Below are positions 50,967 through 59,624 of a DNA stretch of 64,000 bases, one piece after another. Source of the stretch: Henriciella aquimarina (GTDB lineage: Bacteria; Pseudomonadota; Alphaproteobacteria; Caulobacterales; Hyphomonadaceae). Where the stretch lies: NCBI RefSeq assembly GCF_002088975.1, contig NZ_NCST01000065.1, positions 33,232 through 97,231 on the forward strand, written 5' to 3'. A program made the position numbers and the translations under genes. The notes under the pieces were generated by a model, which did no database searches, was not told the DNA's origin, and saw nothing but the letters and a program-made list of their open reading frames with translations. The number at the start of each line of letters is the position of its first letter. Position 1 is the first letter of the stretch.

Positions 50967-52478
50967 ATGATGAGAGCAATATTTCTCGCGAGCCTGCTTG
51001 CATGCGGCGTGAGTGCCTGGCCTTTGACAAGCGCAGGGGCACCGCCCGCAGATGTCCAACACGTCTCGACACCGCCGAGGCTCCAGGCTGACCTTCGAAC
51101 CAACTGGACCCGCCAGGATGTCCAGGGACTCATCGAGGCCATTGAGGGCCTCCGGGCCCATGGCCTGGACCCGAGCCATTATCATCTGAATGATCTGGCC
51201 CTGACCACGCAGGACGGGATGGTGGATGATGACCTGGCCACCCAGGCCTGGCTTTCGGCGGCAGGAGACCTGCTCCACGGCAAAGTCGATCCGCACACGG
51301 TTGCGTCTGGCTGGTCACTGGCGGCCCGGAAGGCCGATTTGCCTAAGGCGCTCGCGGTCGCGCTTGAGACAGGAACGGTCTCGACCAGCCTTGAGCAATT
51401 CGCGCCGGCCAATCCGGCCTACACCCTGCTGAAAGACGAACTCAAAAAGCTGCGGCAGGAAGAGCCCACCCCCATTGCCGAGGTGCCGGATGGGCCAGTC
51501 CTCAAGACGTCCATGTCGGGCGAGCGTGTGCGGGCCCTCCAGCTGCGGCTTGTGGCGCTGGGCAAGCTCAGTGACGAGCAGGTTTCGGAAAGCATGGATG
51601 AGGCGACGGTTGCTGCGGTCGAGGCCTTCCAGGGGGCGCAGGGGCTGGACGCCGACGGCATTGTCGGGCCGGCGACGCTGCGCGCCCTTAATCGCGGGCC
51701 GGAGGCCCGGATGGAACAGCTCCGCATCAATATGGAGCGCTTGCGGTGGATGCCAGACGATCTCGGCCAGCGGCATGTGCGAGCCAATATCGCCGCCTTC
51801 GAGGCAAGCGCTGTGGAGGATGGCGTTTCCCGTCAGGACCATCGGCTCATGGTTGGCAAGCCCTCCCGGCAAAGCCCTCTCTTTTCGAGCGAGATCGAGG
51901 CTGTTGTCCTGAACCCCTGGTGGGAGGTTCCATCCCGGCTTGCCCGCTACGACCTCTTGCCGAAATTTCAATGGAATCCAGGCGCCGTCGAGTTGCAGGG
52001 CTTTCAGGTCATCAACGGCGCCGGCAGGCAGGTGGACCCGTCTTCGATCAACTGGAAAGCGCTGTCGCCCGCGACTTTCCCGTATCGGCTGCGTCAGGCG
52101 CCCGGGCCGTACAATCCGCTGGGCCGGGTCAAGGTCATGTTTCCCAACGCCTATGAGATCCGCATGCACGACACCACGCGCCGCGACCTCTTCGAGCGGT
52201 CCCAGCGTGCGCTTTCCTCGGGTTGCCTGCGTGTCCAGGCGCCGGTCGATCTTGTGACATGGCTTTTGTCCCGGACCGAAGACTGGGACAGAGCAGCCAT
52301 CGAAGCCGCCATTGCGTCAGACGAGGTGGTCCGTGTCGAGCTGGCACGGACGGTCCCGATCCATATCCTCTACCTCACAGCGGTGAGCGATGGGGCGGGC
52401 GGGGTACGCTATCTTGACGATGTCTATCAGCGCGACGGCGAACTTCTGGCCGCGCTGGAGGCGCCGCCAGAAGACTGA
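50967..52478 (+). CDS. YcbB-type L,D-transpeptidase
   Basis: 503-residue periplasmic peptidoglycan cross-linker. Signal peptide about 1-24. A peptidoglycan-binding repeat lies at about 185-235 (VRALQLRLVALGKL, AVEAFQGAQGLDADGIVGPATLRALN). The YkuD catalytic domain (about 290-460) has RMHDTTRRDLFERSQRALSS followed by GCLRV, the His...Ser-x-Gly-Cys motif. It makes 3-3 cross-links, which increase in stationary or stressed cells. This fits the neighbouring stress genes. Confidence 0.93.
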   Translation: MMRAIFLASLLACGVSAWPLTSAGAPPADVQHVSTPPRLQADLRTNWTRQDVQGLIEAIEGLRAHGLDPSHYHLNDLALTTQDGMVDDDLATQAWLSAAGDLLHGKVDPHTVASGWSLAARKADLPKALAVALETGTVSTSLEQFAPANPAYTLLKDELKKLRQEEPTPIAEVPDGPVLKTSMSGERVRALQLRLVALGKLSDEQVSESMDEATVAAVEAFQGAQGLDADGIVGPATLRALNRGPEARMEQLRINMERLRWMPDDLGQRHVRANIAAFEASAVEDGVSRQDHRLMVGKPSRQSPLFSSEIEAVVLNPWWEVPSRLARYDLLPKFQWNPGAVELQGFQVINGAGRQVDPSSINWKALSPATFPYRLRQAPGPYNPLGRVKVMFPNAYEIRMHDTTRRDLFERSQRALSSGCLRVQAPVDLVTWLLSRTEDWDRAAIEAAIASDEVVRVELARTVPIHILYLTAVSDGAGGVRYLDDVYQRDGELLAALEAPPED

Positions 52479-52489
52479 TCCGAACCGGC

Positions 52490-53362
52490 TTAATGAACCA
52501 TCAGAAGCGGGTATTTGCCGTGGTGGAGTATGTCGCGGGTAACGCCACCAATGACGCTTTCCCGCAGCCTTGAGTGCGAATAACCGCCCATGACAATAAG
52601 GTCGCTATTGGTCGCTTCACATTGATTGAGAATGCGTTCGGCCACCGGTCCGTGCGGCCAGTCGACAGCCTTTTCGGCGACCGTGACGCCGCAGCGTTCA
52701 AGCCACAGCTTTGTCACGTCGATGGGTGGGGTTTCCGTGTCGGTTTCCCCGACCGTGAGCAGGGTCGTGGTCGTGGAAGGCGCCAGGAGGGGCAGGGCCG
52801 CGCGGACGCTTCTCGATGCCTGAAGGCTTCCATCCCAGGCCACGAGCGGGCGTTGGGGCACCTTGTCGAGCCCACTCCGCGGGATGAGCAGGACCGGCGC
52901 GCCTGACTGGAAGAGGATCGCTTCGAAAACGTCCCGTTCAAGGCTGTTCTTCTTCGCATCCGGCATGGCCATGATGACCAGGTCGCTGGTGCGTGCGGCC
53001 AGACCATAGCTCTGGGCAGGGTAGCCGATCTCCTGGCGCCAGGAAGCGGTCACGCCGTTCTGCTTGAGCGCTTCTGCTTCGGGCACGATAGACGCCTTGG
53101 CGGTTTCGCAGCGCGCTTCGAAAACCGTTTTGATCGACTGTGCCATCGCCGCGGTGGCCTCGTCATGGTCGCTCATGATCTTGGCGATGGCCCCATCGTC
53201 TGCCGGGTAGAAGTCGGCGGGGGGATAGAAGTCGTGGAGCTGGCGTACATGGTGGGCCAGGAGGTGGGCATTGAAGGCGGCTGCCAGCGTCAGCGCAAAG
53301 TCCGTGACCTCTGCAGTGGTTTGCTGGAAGGCCAGCGGAAGGAAGATCGACTTGTAGGTCAT
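52490..53362 (-). CDS. Tandem universal stress protein (UspA family)
   Basis: 290-residue protein with two Usp domains (about 1-145 and 150-290). The second keeps the ATP-binding pattern MGGYSHSRLRESVIGGVTRDIL, while the first has a degenerate loop (AMPDAKKNSLERD). Tandem Usps are common in low-oxygen regulons. A TTGA-N6-TCAA box lies 61 bases upstream. It is convergent with the transpeptidase, 11 bases apart. Confidence 0.9.
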   Translation of the reverse strand: MTYKSIFLPLAFQQTTAEVTDFALTLAAAFNAHLLAHHVRQLHDFYPPADFYPADDGAIAKIMSDHDEATAAMAQSIKTVFEARCETAKASIVPEAEALKQNGVTASWRQEIGYPAQSYGLAARTSDLVIMAMPDAKKNSLERDVFEAILFQSGAPVLLIPRSGLDKVPQRPLVAWDGSLQASRSVRAALPLLAPSTTTTLLTVGETDTETPPIDVTKLWLERCGVTVAEKAVDWPHGPVAERILNQCEATNSDLIVMGGYSHSRLRESVIGGVTRDILHHGKYPLLMVH

Positions 53363-53422
53363 GTGAGAATACCCCGCGTTTGACTGTGCCGCTTCAGTCG
53401 CGCCGGTTGGCGCGCCTCGACC

Positions 53423-53436
53423 TTGAGCGAAGTCAA
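53423..53436 (-). promoter_or_regulatory. FNR/FixK box upstream of the stress-protein gene
   Basis: TTGAGCGAAGTCAA keeps the TTGA-N6-TCAA pattern, though the inner T/A of TTGAT...ATCAA are G. Its centre is about 67 bases before the Usp ATG, close to the classical activating spacing if the leader is about 25 bases. Confidence 0.6.
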
Positions 53437-53531
53437 ATGCGGGATGGTTTCGCAGTATTTTGTGCAGGATTGCGCATCATCCGCCCTGCATTTGACCTGC
53501 CCTGATCAGATAGGGAGGCTGCACCTGTCTC

Positions 53532-53885
53532 TTATTCCGGGCGCTCGAGGTTGATGGCGACCATCCGGTCGAATTCGTTGGCGAAGTCGTGGACCGTTTC
53601 ACTCGCTGCCTTTGCCATAACAGTCATATAGTCTTCCGGGGTGCGGCAGTCGCTGAGCCCATGAAAGACCGACACATTCTTCCGGATCCTGTCGGCCCAG
53701 AATGACGCCAGTTCCTGACTGATTGAAAACAGGTGGTCCATATTGGCTCCACCAATGTCCATCGCCTTGACCGGGTCATAGTCCATGAGGACGTCCAGAG
53801 TCTCATGCTCGGACACGGTTTCATCGCCAGCCTTCTCCTGGTCCTTCTTGTCCGCTCTTGCGGACTGAGCCTGCGTTTCCGACAT
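53532..53885 (-). CDS. Phasin-family protein
   Basis: 117-residue helical protein. After an acidic N-terminus, ISQELASFWADRIRKNVSV and LSDCRTPEDYMTVMAKAASET show the Trp, Arg and Cys pattern of phasin-like granule proteins. Such proteins coat polyhydroxybutyrate granules. No synthase is in the window. It is upstream of the Usp gene in the same direction, separated by 169 bases with the FNR box between. Confidence 0.72.
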   Translation of the reverse strand: MSETQAQSARADKKDQEKAGDETVSEHETLDVLMDYDPVKAMDIGGANMDHLFSISQELASFWADRIRKNVSVFHGLSDCRTPEDYMTVMAKAASETVHDFANEFDRMVAINLERPE

Positions 53886-54058
53886 AATGCTCTCCTCGGA
53901 TTGCGTCTTCAGCGTAGCCTGCCTCCGCGCTTATCCTGGGGTGGTCCGGGTGGTGGCGACATGATCTGGGACAAAACCCGGTCTAGCCACGTCGCTTTAC
54001 GTGCATAGCCAGGCCCAGGGGCTTGTATAATAACGCATATTTCCGACTGGAGGACTGA

Positions 54059-54529
54059 ATGCGACTTTTGCGTCTCTCACGCTCGTTTCTGACGGGGCTG
54101 TTTGTCGTCAGCCCGGCCGCAGCACAGTCGGCCTCTCTCGACATGTCAGGCCAGAAGACCGAGGCGGCTGTCCTTGAGGTCGAAGCGGTCCGGCTGAAAG
54201 CCATGCTGGAGGCCGATGTGGAGACGCTCGAGCGCATCACCGGGGACGACTATGTGCATGTTGAAAGCTCGGGCAAGGTGCGTACGAAGACCGAGTTTCT
54301 CGACGGTTTCAGAAACCGGGACTATCGCTTCGAAAGCTTCGTCATCGAGCAGAACGATGTGAACATGCTGGGCTCCGTCGCCGTCGTGACGGGGCGGTAT
54401 CATAACATCATCGAAACGCCGGCCGGTGTGCAGCCGATCAAGCATGCGCGCCATGTCAGAGTGTATGCGCTGCGAGACGGCCAGTGGATCAATGTGACCC
54501 ATCAGGCCACCGAGATCCCCTCCAACTGA
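54059..54529 (+). CDS. Secreted NTF2-like (DUF4440) protein
   Basis: 156-residue protein with a signal peptide (1-22, ending VVSPAAA) and an NTF2/SnoaL-like fold: LKAMLEADVETLERITGDDYVHVESSGKV, then VAVVTGRYHN and HVRVYALRDGQWINVTHQAT. Members have varied enzymatic or binding roles; none can be assigned. GGAGG precedes the ATG. It is transcribed toward the minus-strand RraA-like gene. Confidence 0.8.
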   Translation: MRLLRLSRSFLTGLFVVSPAAAQSASLDMSGQKTEAAVLEVEAVRLKAMLEADVETLERITGDDYVHVESSGKVRTKTEFLDGFRNRDYRFESFVIEQNDVNMLGSVAVVTGRYHNIIETPAGVQPIKHARHVRVYALRDGQWINVTHQATEIPSN

Positions 54530-54552
54530 TGGAAAGCCTGGCGGGGCGTCGT

Positions 54553-55203
54553 CTAGATGCGGCCGTGCTTGGCCAACCCCTTGCGCAGGGATCTGGCCTC
54601 GATGATCAGTTTCGTCTGCTCGGCTTCCTTGCGGTCGATATCGCGCGCGGTTTCCAGAACCTCTTCTGCCTTGTCGCGTGGAACGACGACGAGGCCGTCA
54701 ATGTCTCCGACGACAAGATCGCCCGGCTGTATCGTGACCTCCCCGATCGTGACCGGGACGTTGCTGGCGATGGAGCGCAGCCGTCCCAGCGACGTGCCCG
54801 GACTGACCGAGCGAGAGAAGACGGGGAAGTCATAGTCGCGCCGGATCTCGGCGATATCGCGGACCCCGCCATCCAGCACGGCGGCCTCATGGCCATTGGC
54901 ATAGGCGCCGGCGGTGACCAGACCGCCCCAGACCGCGACATTCTCTTCTCCGCCCACCGAGATCACGAAAACCGAGCCAGGGTCGGCCTCGTCGATAAGG
55001 TCCAGGTGATGCTGTGGGACGATGTGCTCGCTCGTCGGCTCTTCCAGCACGGTGACCGCCGGGCCGGCGATCTTGCGGTCATTGATACGGGGACGAATGG
55101 CATGATCGAGAAAGCCGGTGCGACCACAAACAATATCCATGGCGTCGGCAACGGATGCCGTGGCCACTTCGCGAAACCCCGCGACCAAGTCCTTGAGGTC
55201 CAT
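54553..55203 (-). CDS. RraA-family protein (aldolase/dimethylmenaquinone methyltransferase-like)
   Basis: 216-residue protein with the RraA fold: VADAMDI, PAVTVLEEPTSEH, GGLVTAGAYANGHEAAVLDGGVRD and VGDIDGLVVVPRDKAEEVL. The GGVRD Arg-Asp pair, which binds metal and pyruvate in 4-hydroxy-4-methyl-2-oxoglutarate aldolases, is present, so an aldolase or oxaloacetate decarboxylase activity is more likely than RNase E inhibition. It is 16 bases downstream of the flavoprotein reductase gene, in the same operon. Confidence 0.82.
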   Translation of the reverse strand: MDLKDLVAGFREVATASVADAMDIVCGRTGFLDHAIRPRINDRKIAGPAVTVLEEPTSEHIVPQHHLDLIDEADPGSVFVISVGGEENVAVWGGLVTAGAYANGHEAAVLDGGVRDIAEIRRDYDFPVFSRSVSPGTSLGRLRSIASNVPVTIGEVTIQPGDLVVGDIDGLVVVPRDKAEEVLETARDIDRKEAEQTKLIIEARSLRKGLAKHGRI

Positions 55204-55219
55204 GTATCTTCCTTTGTTT

Positions 55220-55786
55220 TCAGCGTGTTACTTCCGTGATGCTTGCCAGCATCCCTTCAAGCATCTTCTTCGGGAAGGGCGCAACCAGGTTTCCCCCCTC
55301 ATCGAAGGCCTCATGGGCCTGCGGGACGGAAACCATGGCGGTCAGGACCCGGGCGCCAAGCTGAAGTTCCAGCATATTGCGCAACGCCATCAACCCGCGA
55401 TACCCGCCAAATCCGCCCGGCGAGGCGCTGCCAAGGGCAAAGACAGGCTGGCCGAATGCTGCTGCCATGCCGCCATTTTCGGGAATGCGCGAAACCCATG
55501 CGAGGACATTGGCAAGAAGGGGAGAGACATTCGCATTATATTCGGGGCTGGCTATGAAAATAGCGTCGTGGTTCCGGAACTGTTCATGGAGCTTCATTGC
55601 GGGCTCCGGAACGCCGTCATTCGCTTCGATATCGCCGTGATAGATCGGCAGGTCATATGCCCCGAGGTCAAGCCGTGTCACGCTGGCGCCGTCCTCTTCG
55701 AGACGCCAGGCGACCAGATCGGCAAGGCAGGCGTTGAACGAGCCCGTCCGCAATGACGCGGCGAAGACGAGAATTTTGCTTGGCAT
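55220..55786 (-). CDS. NADPH-dependent FMN reductase family protein
   Basis: 188-residue flavodoxin-like reductase. FMN phosphate loop AASLRTGSFNACLADLV, central motif FIASPEYNANVSPLLANVLAWVSR and FALGSASPGGFGGYRGLMALR are as in the NAD(P)H:FMN/quinone reductase group. It could protect against quinones or reduce metals. First gene of a two-gene operon with the RraA-like gene; substrate unknown. Confidence 0.9.
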   Translation of the reverse strand: MPSKILVFAASLRTGSFNACLADLVAWRLEEDGASVTRLDLGAYDLPIYHGDIEANDGVPEPAMKLHEQFRNHDAIFIASPEYNANVSPLLANVLAWVSRIPENGGMAAAFGQPVFALGSASPGGFGGYRGLMALRNMLELQLGARVLTAMVSVPQAHEAFDEGGNLVAPFPKKMLEGMLASITEVTR

Positions 55787-55930
55787 CTATTTTCTGCTCC
55801 TGAGCGATCTGCTCATATGGATGTGTGACAGATTTGGTCCCGTTTTCTAGCCGGAACCGTGGCCCCCGTTTCAAGTGTTTTCAGAGCAGAACTGTCGAAT
55901 TCAGAAACTGGGGCACCAAAAGTCGCCAGC

Positions 55931-57025
55931 CTAAGCCGATTGGCGCAGCGGCACGGAGGCCGATTCACACAGGTGCCGCAAGGCCTCGGCCGTCTTGTGC
56001 CAGCTATACTGCCGGGCGACGGCTTCGCCGGCCTCCACAAGAGCGGCTCTTTCGGTCTCGTTGTTCAGCAGAGAAACAAGATGATCGGTCCAGACGTCGG
56101 TGTCATGGGCCGGGGCGAACCGCGCGCCGCCTGCCCAGATTTCTGGCAGGGCACCAGCCTCGGCGGCAATGGCTGGACACCCGCAAAGCATCGCTTCGCC
56201 GACAGGCAGGCCGAAGCCCTCGGTCAGCGAGGGCATCAGAAAGACAAAGGCCTGTTCGTAAAGCGCGCGCAGCTCGGCATCGTTGACCCCGCCAAGAAAG
56301 ACGGTCGTATCTGACGGTGGTGGGCTTTCGGCCGGTGGTTGTCCGATGAATGCGAATGTCAGCGCCTCAAGCTCCGGCCGGCGCGAGAGGGCGTCGAGCA
56401 GCGCGAAATTCTTGTGCTCCTGCTGTGAGGCAAAGGCTAAGGCGAAGTTTCTCCCTTCAAGCCCCTTGCGCGCCAGCACTGTCGGGTCAGCTTCGACGTG
56501 ATGGACGTGGTCGACGCCATTATGGATCACCTGGGCCTTGTTGCCCTTGGGGGTGACGCCGTGAAAGTCCAGCGCGTCCGCTGACGCCGCCGAGACAGTT
56601 GCGACCGCGCTTGCACGCCGTGAGATCTTGGGTTGCAGCCAGCCATACCAGGCCCTGAAGGCGAGCGGGTAGGAAGTCGGCGTGTCGTGGGTCTGCGCAT
56701 CATGGATCATGACAATGTTGCGCGGATGCTTGAGCGGGGCCGTATTGGCCAGATTGATGAGAAAGCCGGTTCTGGCGGCATTTGCGAGCGACCACTGCTC
56801 CCAGAGCTGCCCTTTCGGGCCGGGGACGTGGCGAACCTTTATGTGCGACAGCGGAATGTCGACATCGGCATCGCCTGGCGCCAGGAGGACATAGCTATGG
56901 TCTCCAGGGCGGTCGCCAAGAAGATCGTCAAGTGCTCGCAAAACCTCACGCGCAACGCGCTGCACGCCCCGCGGCGGGGCATTGAGAAACCGTCCGTTGA
57001 TATAGAATGTTTCTGCTGGATTCAC
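55931..57025 (-). CDS. Glycosyltransferase family 4
   Basis: 364-residue GT-B enzyme. N-terminal start FYINGRFLNAPPRGVQRVAREVLRAL, then acceptor-side VMIHDAQTHDTPTSY and C-terminal donor domain with FAFIGQPPAE, VFLMPSLTEGFGLPVGEAMLCGCPAIA, the E-x7-E signature. It adds a sugar to a polysaccharide or lipid carrier. It is the left edge of the exopolysaccharide genes and is transcribed leftwards alone. Confidence 0.92.
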   Translation of the reverse strand: MNPAETFYINGRFLNAPPRGVQRVAREVLRALDDLLGDRPGDHSYVLLAPGDADVDIPLSHIKVRHVPGPKGQLWEQWSLANAARTGFLINLANTAPLKHPRNIVMIHDAQTHDTPTSYPLAFRAWYGWLQPKISRRASAVATVSAASADALDFHGVTPKGNKAQVIHNGVDHVHHVEADPTVLARKGLEGRNFALAFASQQEHKNFALLDALSRRPELEALTFAFIGQPPAESPPPSDTTVFLGGVNDAELRALYEQAFVFLMPSLTEGFGLPVGEAMLCGCPAIAAEAGALPEIWAGGARFAPAHDTDVWTDHLVSLLNNETERAALVEAGEAVARQYSWHKTAEALRHLCESASVPLRQSA

Positions 57026-57515
57026 GCGTGCGTCCCAAGTTTTGAGGAGTAATTCTTACCCATAGAAGTGATTACACCAATCTAGATGCGCCTTAAATTC
57101 ATTTCTCTTTCCAGACGAACACTCGCTTCCATTGTACCGAACTGCGTGTTCCAGCAGCTGGTTCGAGCATTCCCGTGATCCCCGGCGCAGAAGGCTACTG
57201 CTATCTCCTCGTCACGCCTTCCTGTCCCATCGCCGTATTTTACCCGGCCCTCAAAGCCGGGATGCAATGTGAATGCCGAGGGTGGAAAAGGTCTTTAAAT
57301 ACAGGGGTTCGCCGCGCGTCTGTATGAGTTTTCAGCCCCGCCGCAGCTGTGAGCCTCCCGGTCTTTCAGGCTGCTCGCAAAAAGGGCACTCGCCCATGAT
57401 TTTACGCGGGCCAGACAAGCGCCATCAAAAAAGAGTGATCATGGGCCGGTGACCGCTCGAAGTTTCTTCCGGTTTGTTCTAACGGTGAACAGGTAGATTT
57501 AAGGTGGTGGACGTT
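57026..57515. other. Intergenic region with inverted repeat, GH16 leader
   Basis: 490 bases with no gene. GCCCATGAT (57392-57400) is repeated inverted at 57438-57446 (ATCATGGGC), 37 bases apart, and a GGGC-ACTC-GCCC hairpin (57384-57395) overlaps it; these could form alternative structures near the GH16 promoter. Confidence 0.5.
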
Positions 57516-58415
57516 ATGTCAAAGTGGGACAGGTTGGATGCACGGTTTCCAACCAAAGTAAAAGCCATGCTGTCTTACACGGCAGCAGCCGGGATCCTGT
57601 TTCTGGTGGGCTGTGTGTATTCTTCAGATGGTCAAACCCCTGAGGCACCGGTTGCGGGGGAGGATGAAGATACCAGCCAGATTGATGTCTCACGCTTTGA
57701 GATGACCTTCCGGGAAGATTTCAATTCGCTCGATGTCTCCCCCTGGGGCTGGCATGATCCGGAGGAAAAGACGGATCCGTCGCGCTGGATCGCGCATACG
57801 CCGTGGGCGGGCGATTTCGGGGATGCGGTCTTTACCGACCCCCAGGACGGCTTTCCCTTCACCATTGTCGACGGTGTGCTCAGGATTGAAGCCAAGAAGG
57901 ACGAAACAGGACAGTGGCGGTCCGGCCTTCTCAGTTCCGATGGGCCCGACGAGCAGGGCTATGCGCAAAAGTACGGCTATTTCGAAGCCCGCATGAAATT
58001 CCCGCCCGGAAAAGGGGTCTGGCCGGCCTTCTGGCTGGCGGGCAAACCGGTCGATGGGGAGGGCGGCGAGCTGGATGTCGTCGAATATTACGGCCACGCC
58101 CCCGGCGTTTATCACGTCGTGTCCCATGTCTGGAATCTCGACGACATGGACAATAGCTGGTCGGAAAACGTCATGCTGGAGGATATGGGCTCCCTCACGG
58201 ATGACTTTCACACCTATGGCGTGCTCGTCGACCACGACATGACGCGGTATTATTTCGACAGGAAGCTTGTTCACGAGACCGAGACCCGCAAGGCGTTCCG
58301 GGCCAGGATGATCATGCTCGTCAATCTTGCCCTCGGCAGCGGTTGGCCGATCGATGAAACGCCCGATCCTTCCTATCTCTGGGTCGACTATATTCACGCC
58401 TATCAGAGAAAATAA
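57516..58415 (+). CDS. GH16-family glycoside hydrolase, lipoprotein
   Basis: 299-residue endo-glycanase. A long N-region precedes a lipoprotein signal with lipobox LVGC (C33). The GH16 jelly-roll starts near 60 (MTFREDFNSLDVSPWGW) and includes KYGYFEARMKFPPGKGVWPAFWLAGK. The catalytic E-x-D-x-x-E is E185, D187 and E190 in GGELDVVEYYG, of ExoK/ExsH and laminarinase type. Being among glycosyltransferases, it probably trims or releases the polysaccharide made by this cluster. ATG 57516 is preferred; a GTG at 57504 is an alternative. Confidence 0.9.
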   Translation: MSKWDRLDARFPTKVKAMLSYTAAAGILFLVGCVYSSDGQTPEAPVAGEDEDTSQIDVSRFEMTFREDFNSLDVSPWGWHDPEEKTDPSRWIAHTPWAGDFGDAVFTDPQDGFPFTIVDGVLRIEAKKDETGQWRSGLLSSDGPDEQGYAQKYGYFEARMKFPPGKGVWPAFWLAGKPVDGEGGELDVVEYYGHAPGVYHVVSHVWNLDDMDNSWSENVMLEDMGSLTDDFHTYGVLVDHDMTRYYFDRKLVHETETRKAFRARMIMLVNLALGSGWPIDETPDPSYLWVDYIHAYQRK

Positions 58416-58505
58416 CAGGTCTTCATTTCGCCAGCCGGGTGCGTATTCTGATGCCAAGCGGGCTTGGAACGGATATTGCTTCGGTGGGGCGAAAGGGAGG
58501 GGGTA

Positions 58506-59516
58506 ATGCGAGTGTTAGGCAAGACAGACATGATCCAGGGCGCGCTAGAAATAGAAGCAGAAAGCTTTTCCATGGCCACAGAAGAGGAGCGTCTGCCGCG
58601 GCCCTTCGTGGCAATCGCCACAAAAGGGCGGGCATCTGAAGTTTACAGGCTGCTTGACTATCTGAACGCACAGACCCTTCCCCCAGCGGGCATCGTCGTC
58701 ATGGGGGCTGGTCCCGACGACATTGCCGGGCTTCAGGCTCACGAACTGGTCAAGTCGGGTGCGTGCGCGCTTGAGATGGCTGAAAAGCCGGGTCTTCCAC
58801 GGCAGAGAAACCGCTGTCTGCAGCATCTGGACGAGCACTTCGCCTTTGGGGGCGAAGACACATTTGTCGCCTTCTTTGACGATGATTTCAGGCCGGGCGC
58901 CGATTGGCTGATGAATGCCGCGCGCGCCTTTGCGGCGGATTCACAACTGGCCGGTCTGACAGGCTGGGTCCTGGGCGATGGTGTCCGTATTGGCGGCATC
59001 ACTGAAGACAATGCCAGTAAATTCCTGACCGGTGACCTCGACCCCATGGTCCACTGGACCGATATTCCGGATCAGACCGAGATGAGCAGCGCCTATGGCT
59101 GCAACATGGCCTTCCGGGGCAGCGTCGCCACCACCTGCAAGTTTAACGAAGAGCTGCCGCTTTATGCCTGGCAGGAAGACCGGGATTATACCGGACAAGT
59201 GCGCCGCATCGGAGATGTCAGGCTTCTGCGGGCCTGTCAGGGCGTCCATCTGGGCGTTCAGTCGGCACGCCAGAACGGTATGCGCCTCGGCTACTCCCAG
59301 GTGGCCAATCCCGTCCATATCCTCTGTAGAGGGAACATGTCGTACGGGGCGGGGCTGAAGCTCATCTCGCGAAATCTCGCCGGCAATATTCTCTATTCGC
59401 TGATCGGGAAGCGCAATCAGGACTATCCGGGGCGCCTGCGCGGTAACATGACCGCTTTTTTCGACTTGCTCAGGGGCAAATGCCACCCGGAACGCATCCT
59501 GGATTTCAAGCCCTAG
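58506..59516 (+). CDS. Glycosyltransferase family 2
   Basis: 336-residue GT-A enzyme. Nucleotide-binding start FVAIATKGRASEVYRLLDYL (about residue 33) and the metal site FVAFFDDDFRPGADW. AWQEDRDYTGQ is the base-like ED motif near the active site. GGGAGGGGG before ATG 58506 fixes the start over upstream 58464. It lies 90 bases after the GH16 gene in the same direction. Sugar specificity unknown. Confidence 0.88.
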   Translation: MRVLGKTDMIQGALEIEAESFSMATEEERLPRPFVAIATKGRASEVYRLLDYLNAQTLPPAGIVVMGAGPDDIAGLQAHELVKSGACALEMAEKPGLPRQRNRCLQHLDEHFAFGGEDTFVAFFDDDFRPGADWLMNAARAFAADSQLAGLTGWVLGDGVRIGGITEDNASKFLTGDLDPMVHWTDIPDQTEMSSAYGCNMAFRGSVATTCKFNEELPLYAWQEDRDYTGQVRRIGDVRLLRACQGVHLGVQSARQNGMRLGYSQVANPVHILCRGNMSYGAGLKLISRNLAGNILYSLIGKRNQDYPGRLRGNMTAFFDLLRGKCHPERILDFKP

Positions 59517-59528
59517 GGCTGGCGAAGG

Positions 59529-59558
59529 CGGGCCGTGTCTCGAAAAGGCCCGTTATTT
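59529..59558 (+). terminator. Hairpin after GT2 gene
   Basis: CGGGCC (59529-59534) pairs with GGCCCG (59547-59552), followed by TTATTT, so it is a weak terminator. Confidence 0.5.
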
Positions 59559-59624
59559 GCAGAGATAAAATCAAAAAATACGAGGGAACCGGTTTTCAGA
59601 CTACAGGCCGAAGGGTGACCGACA

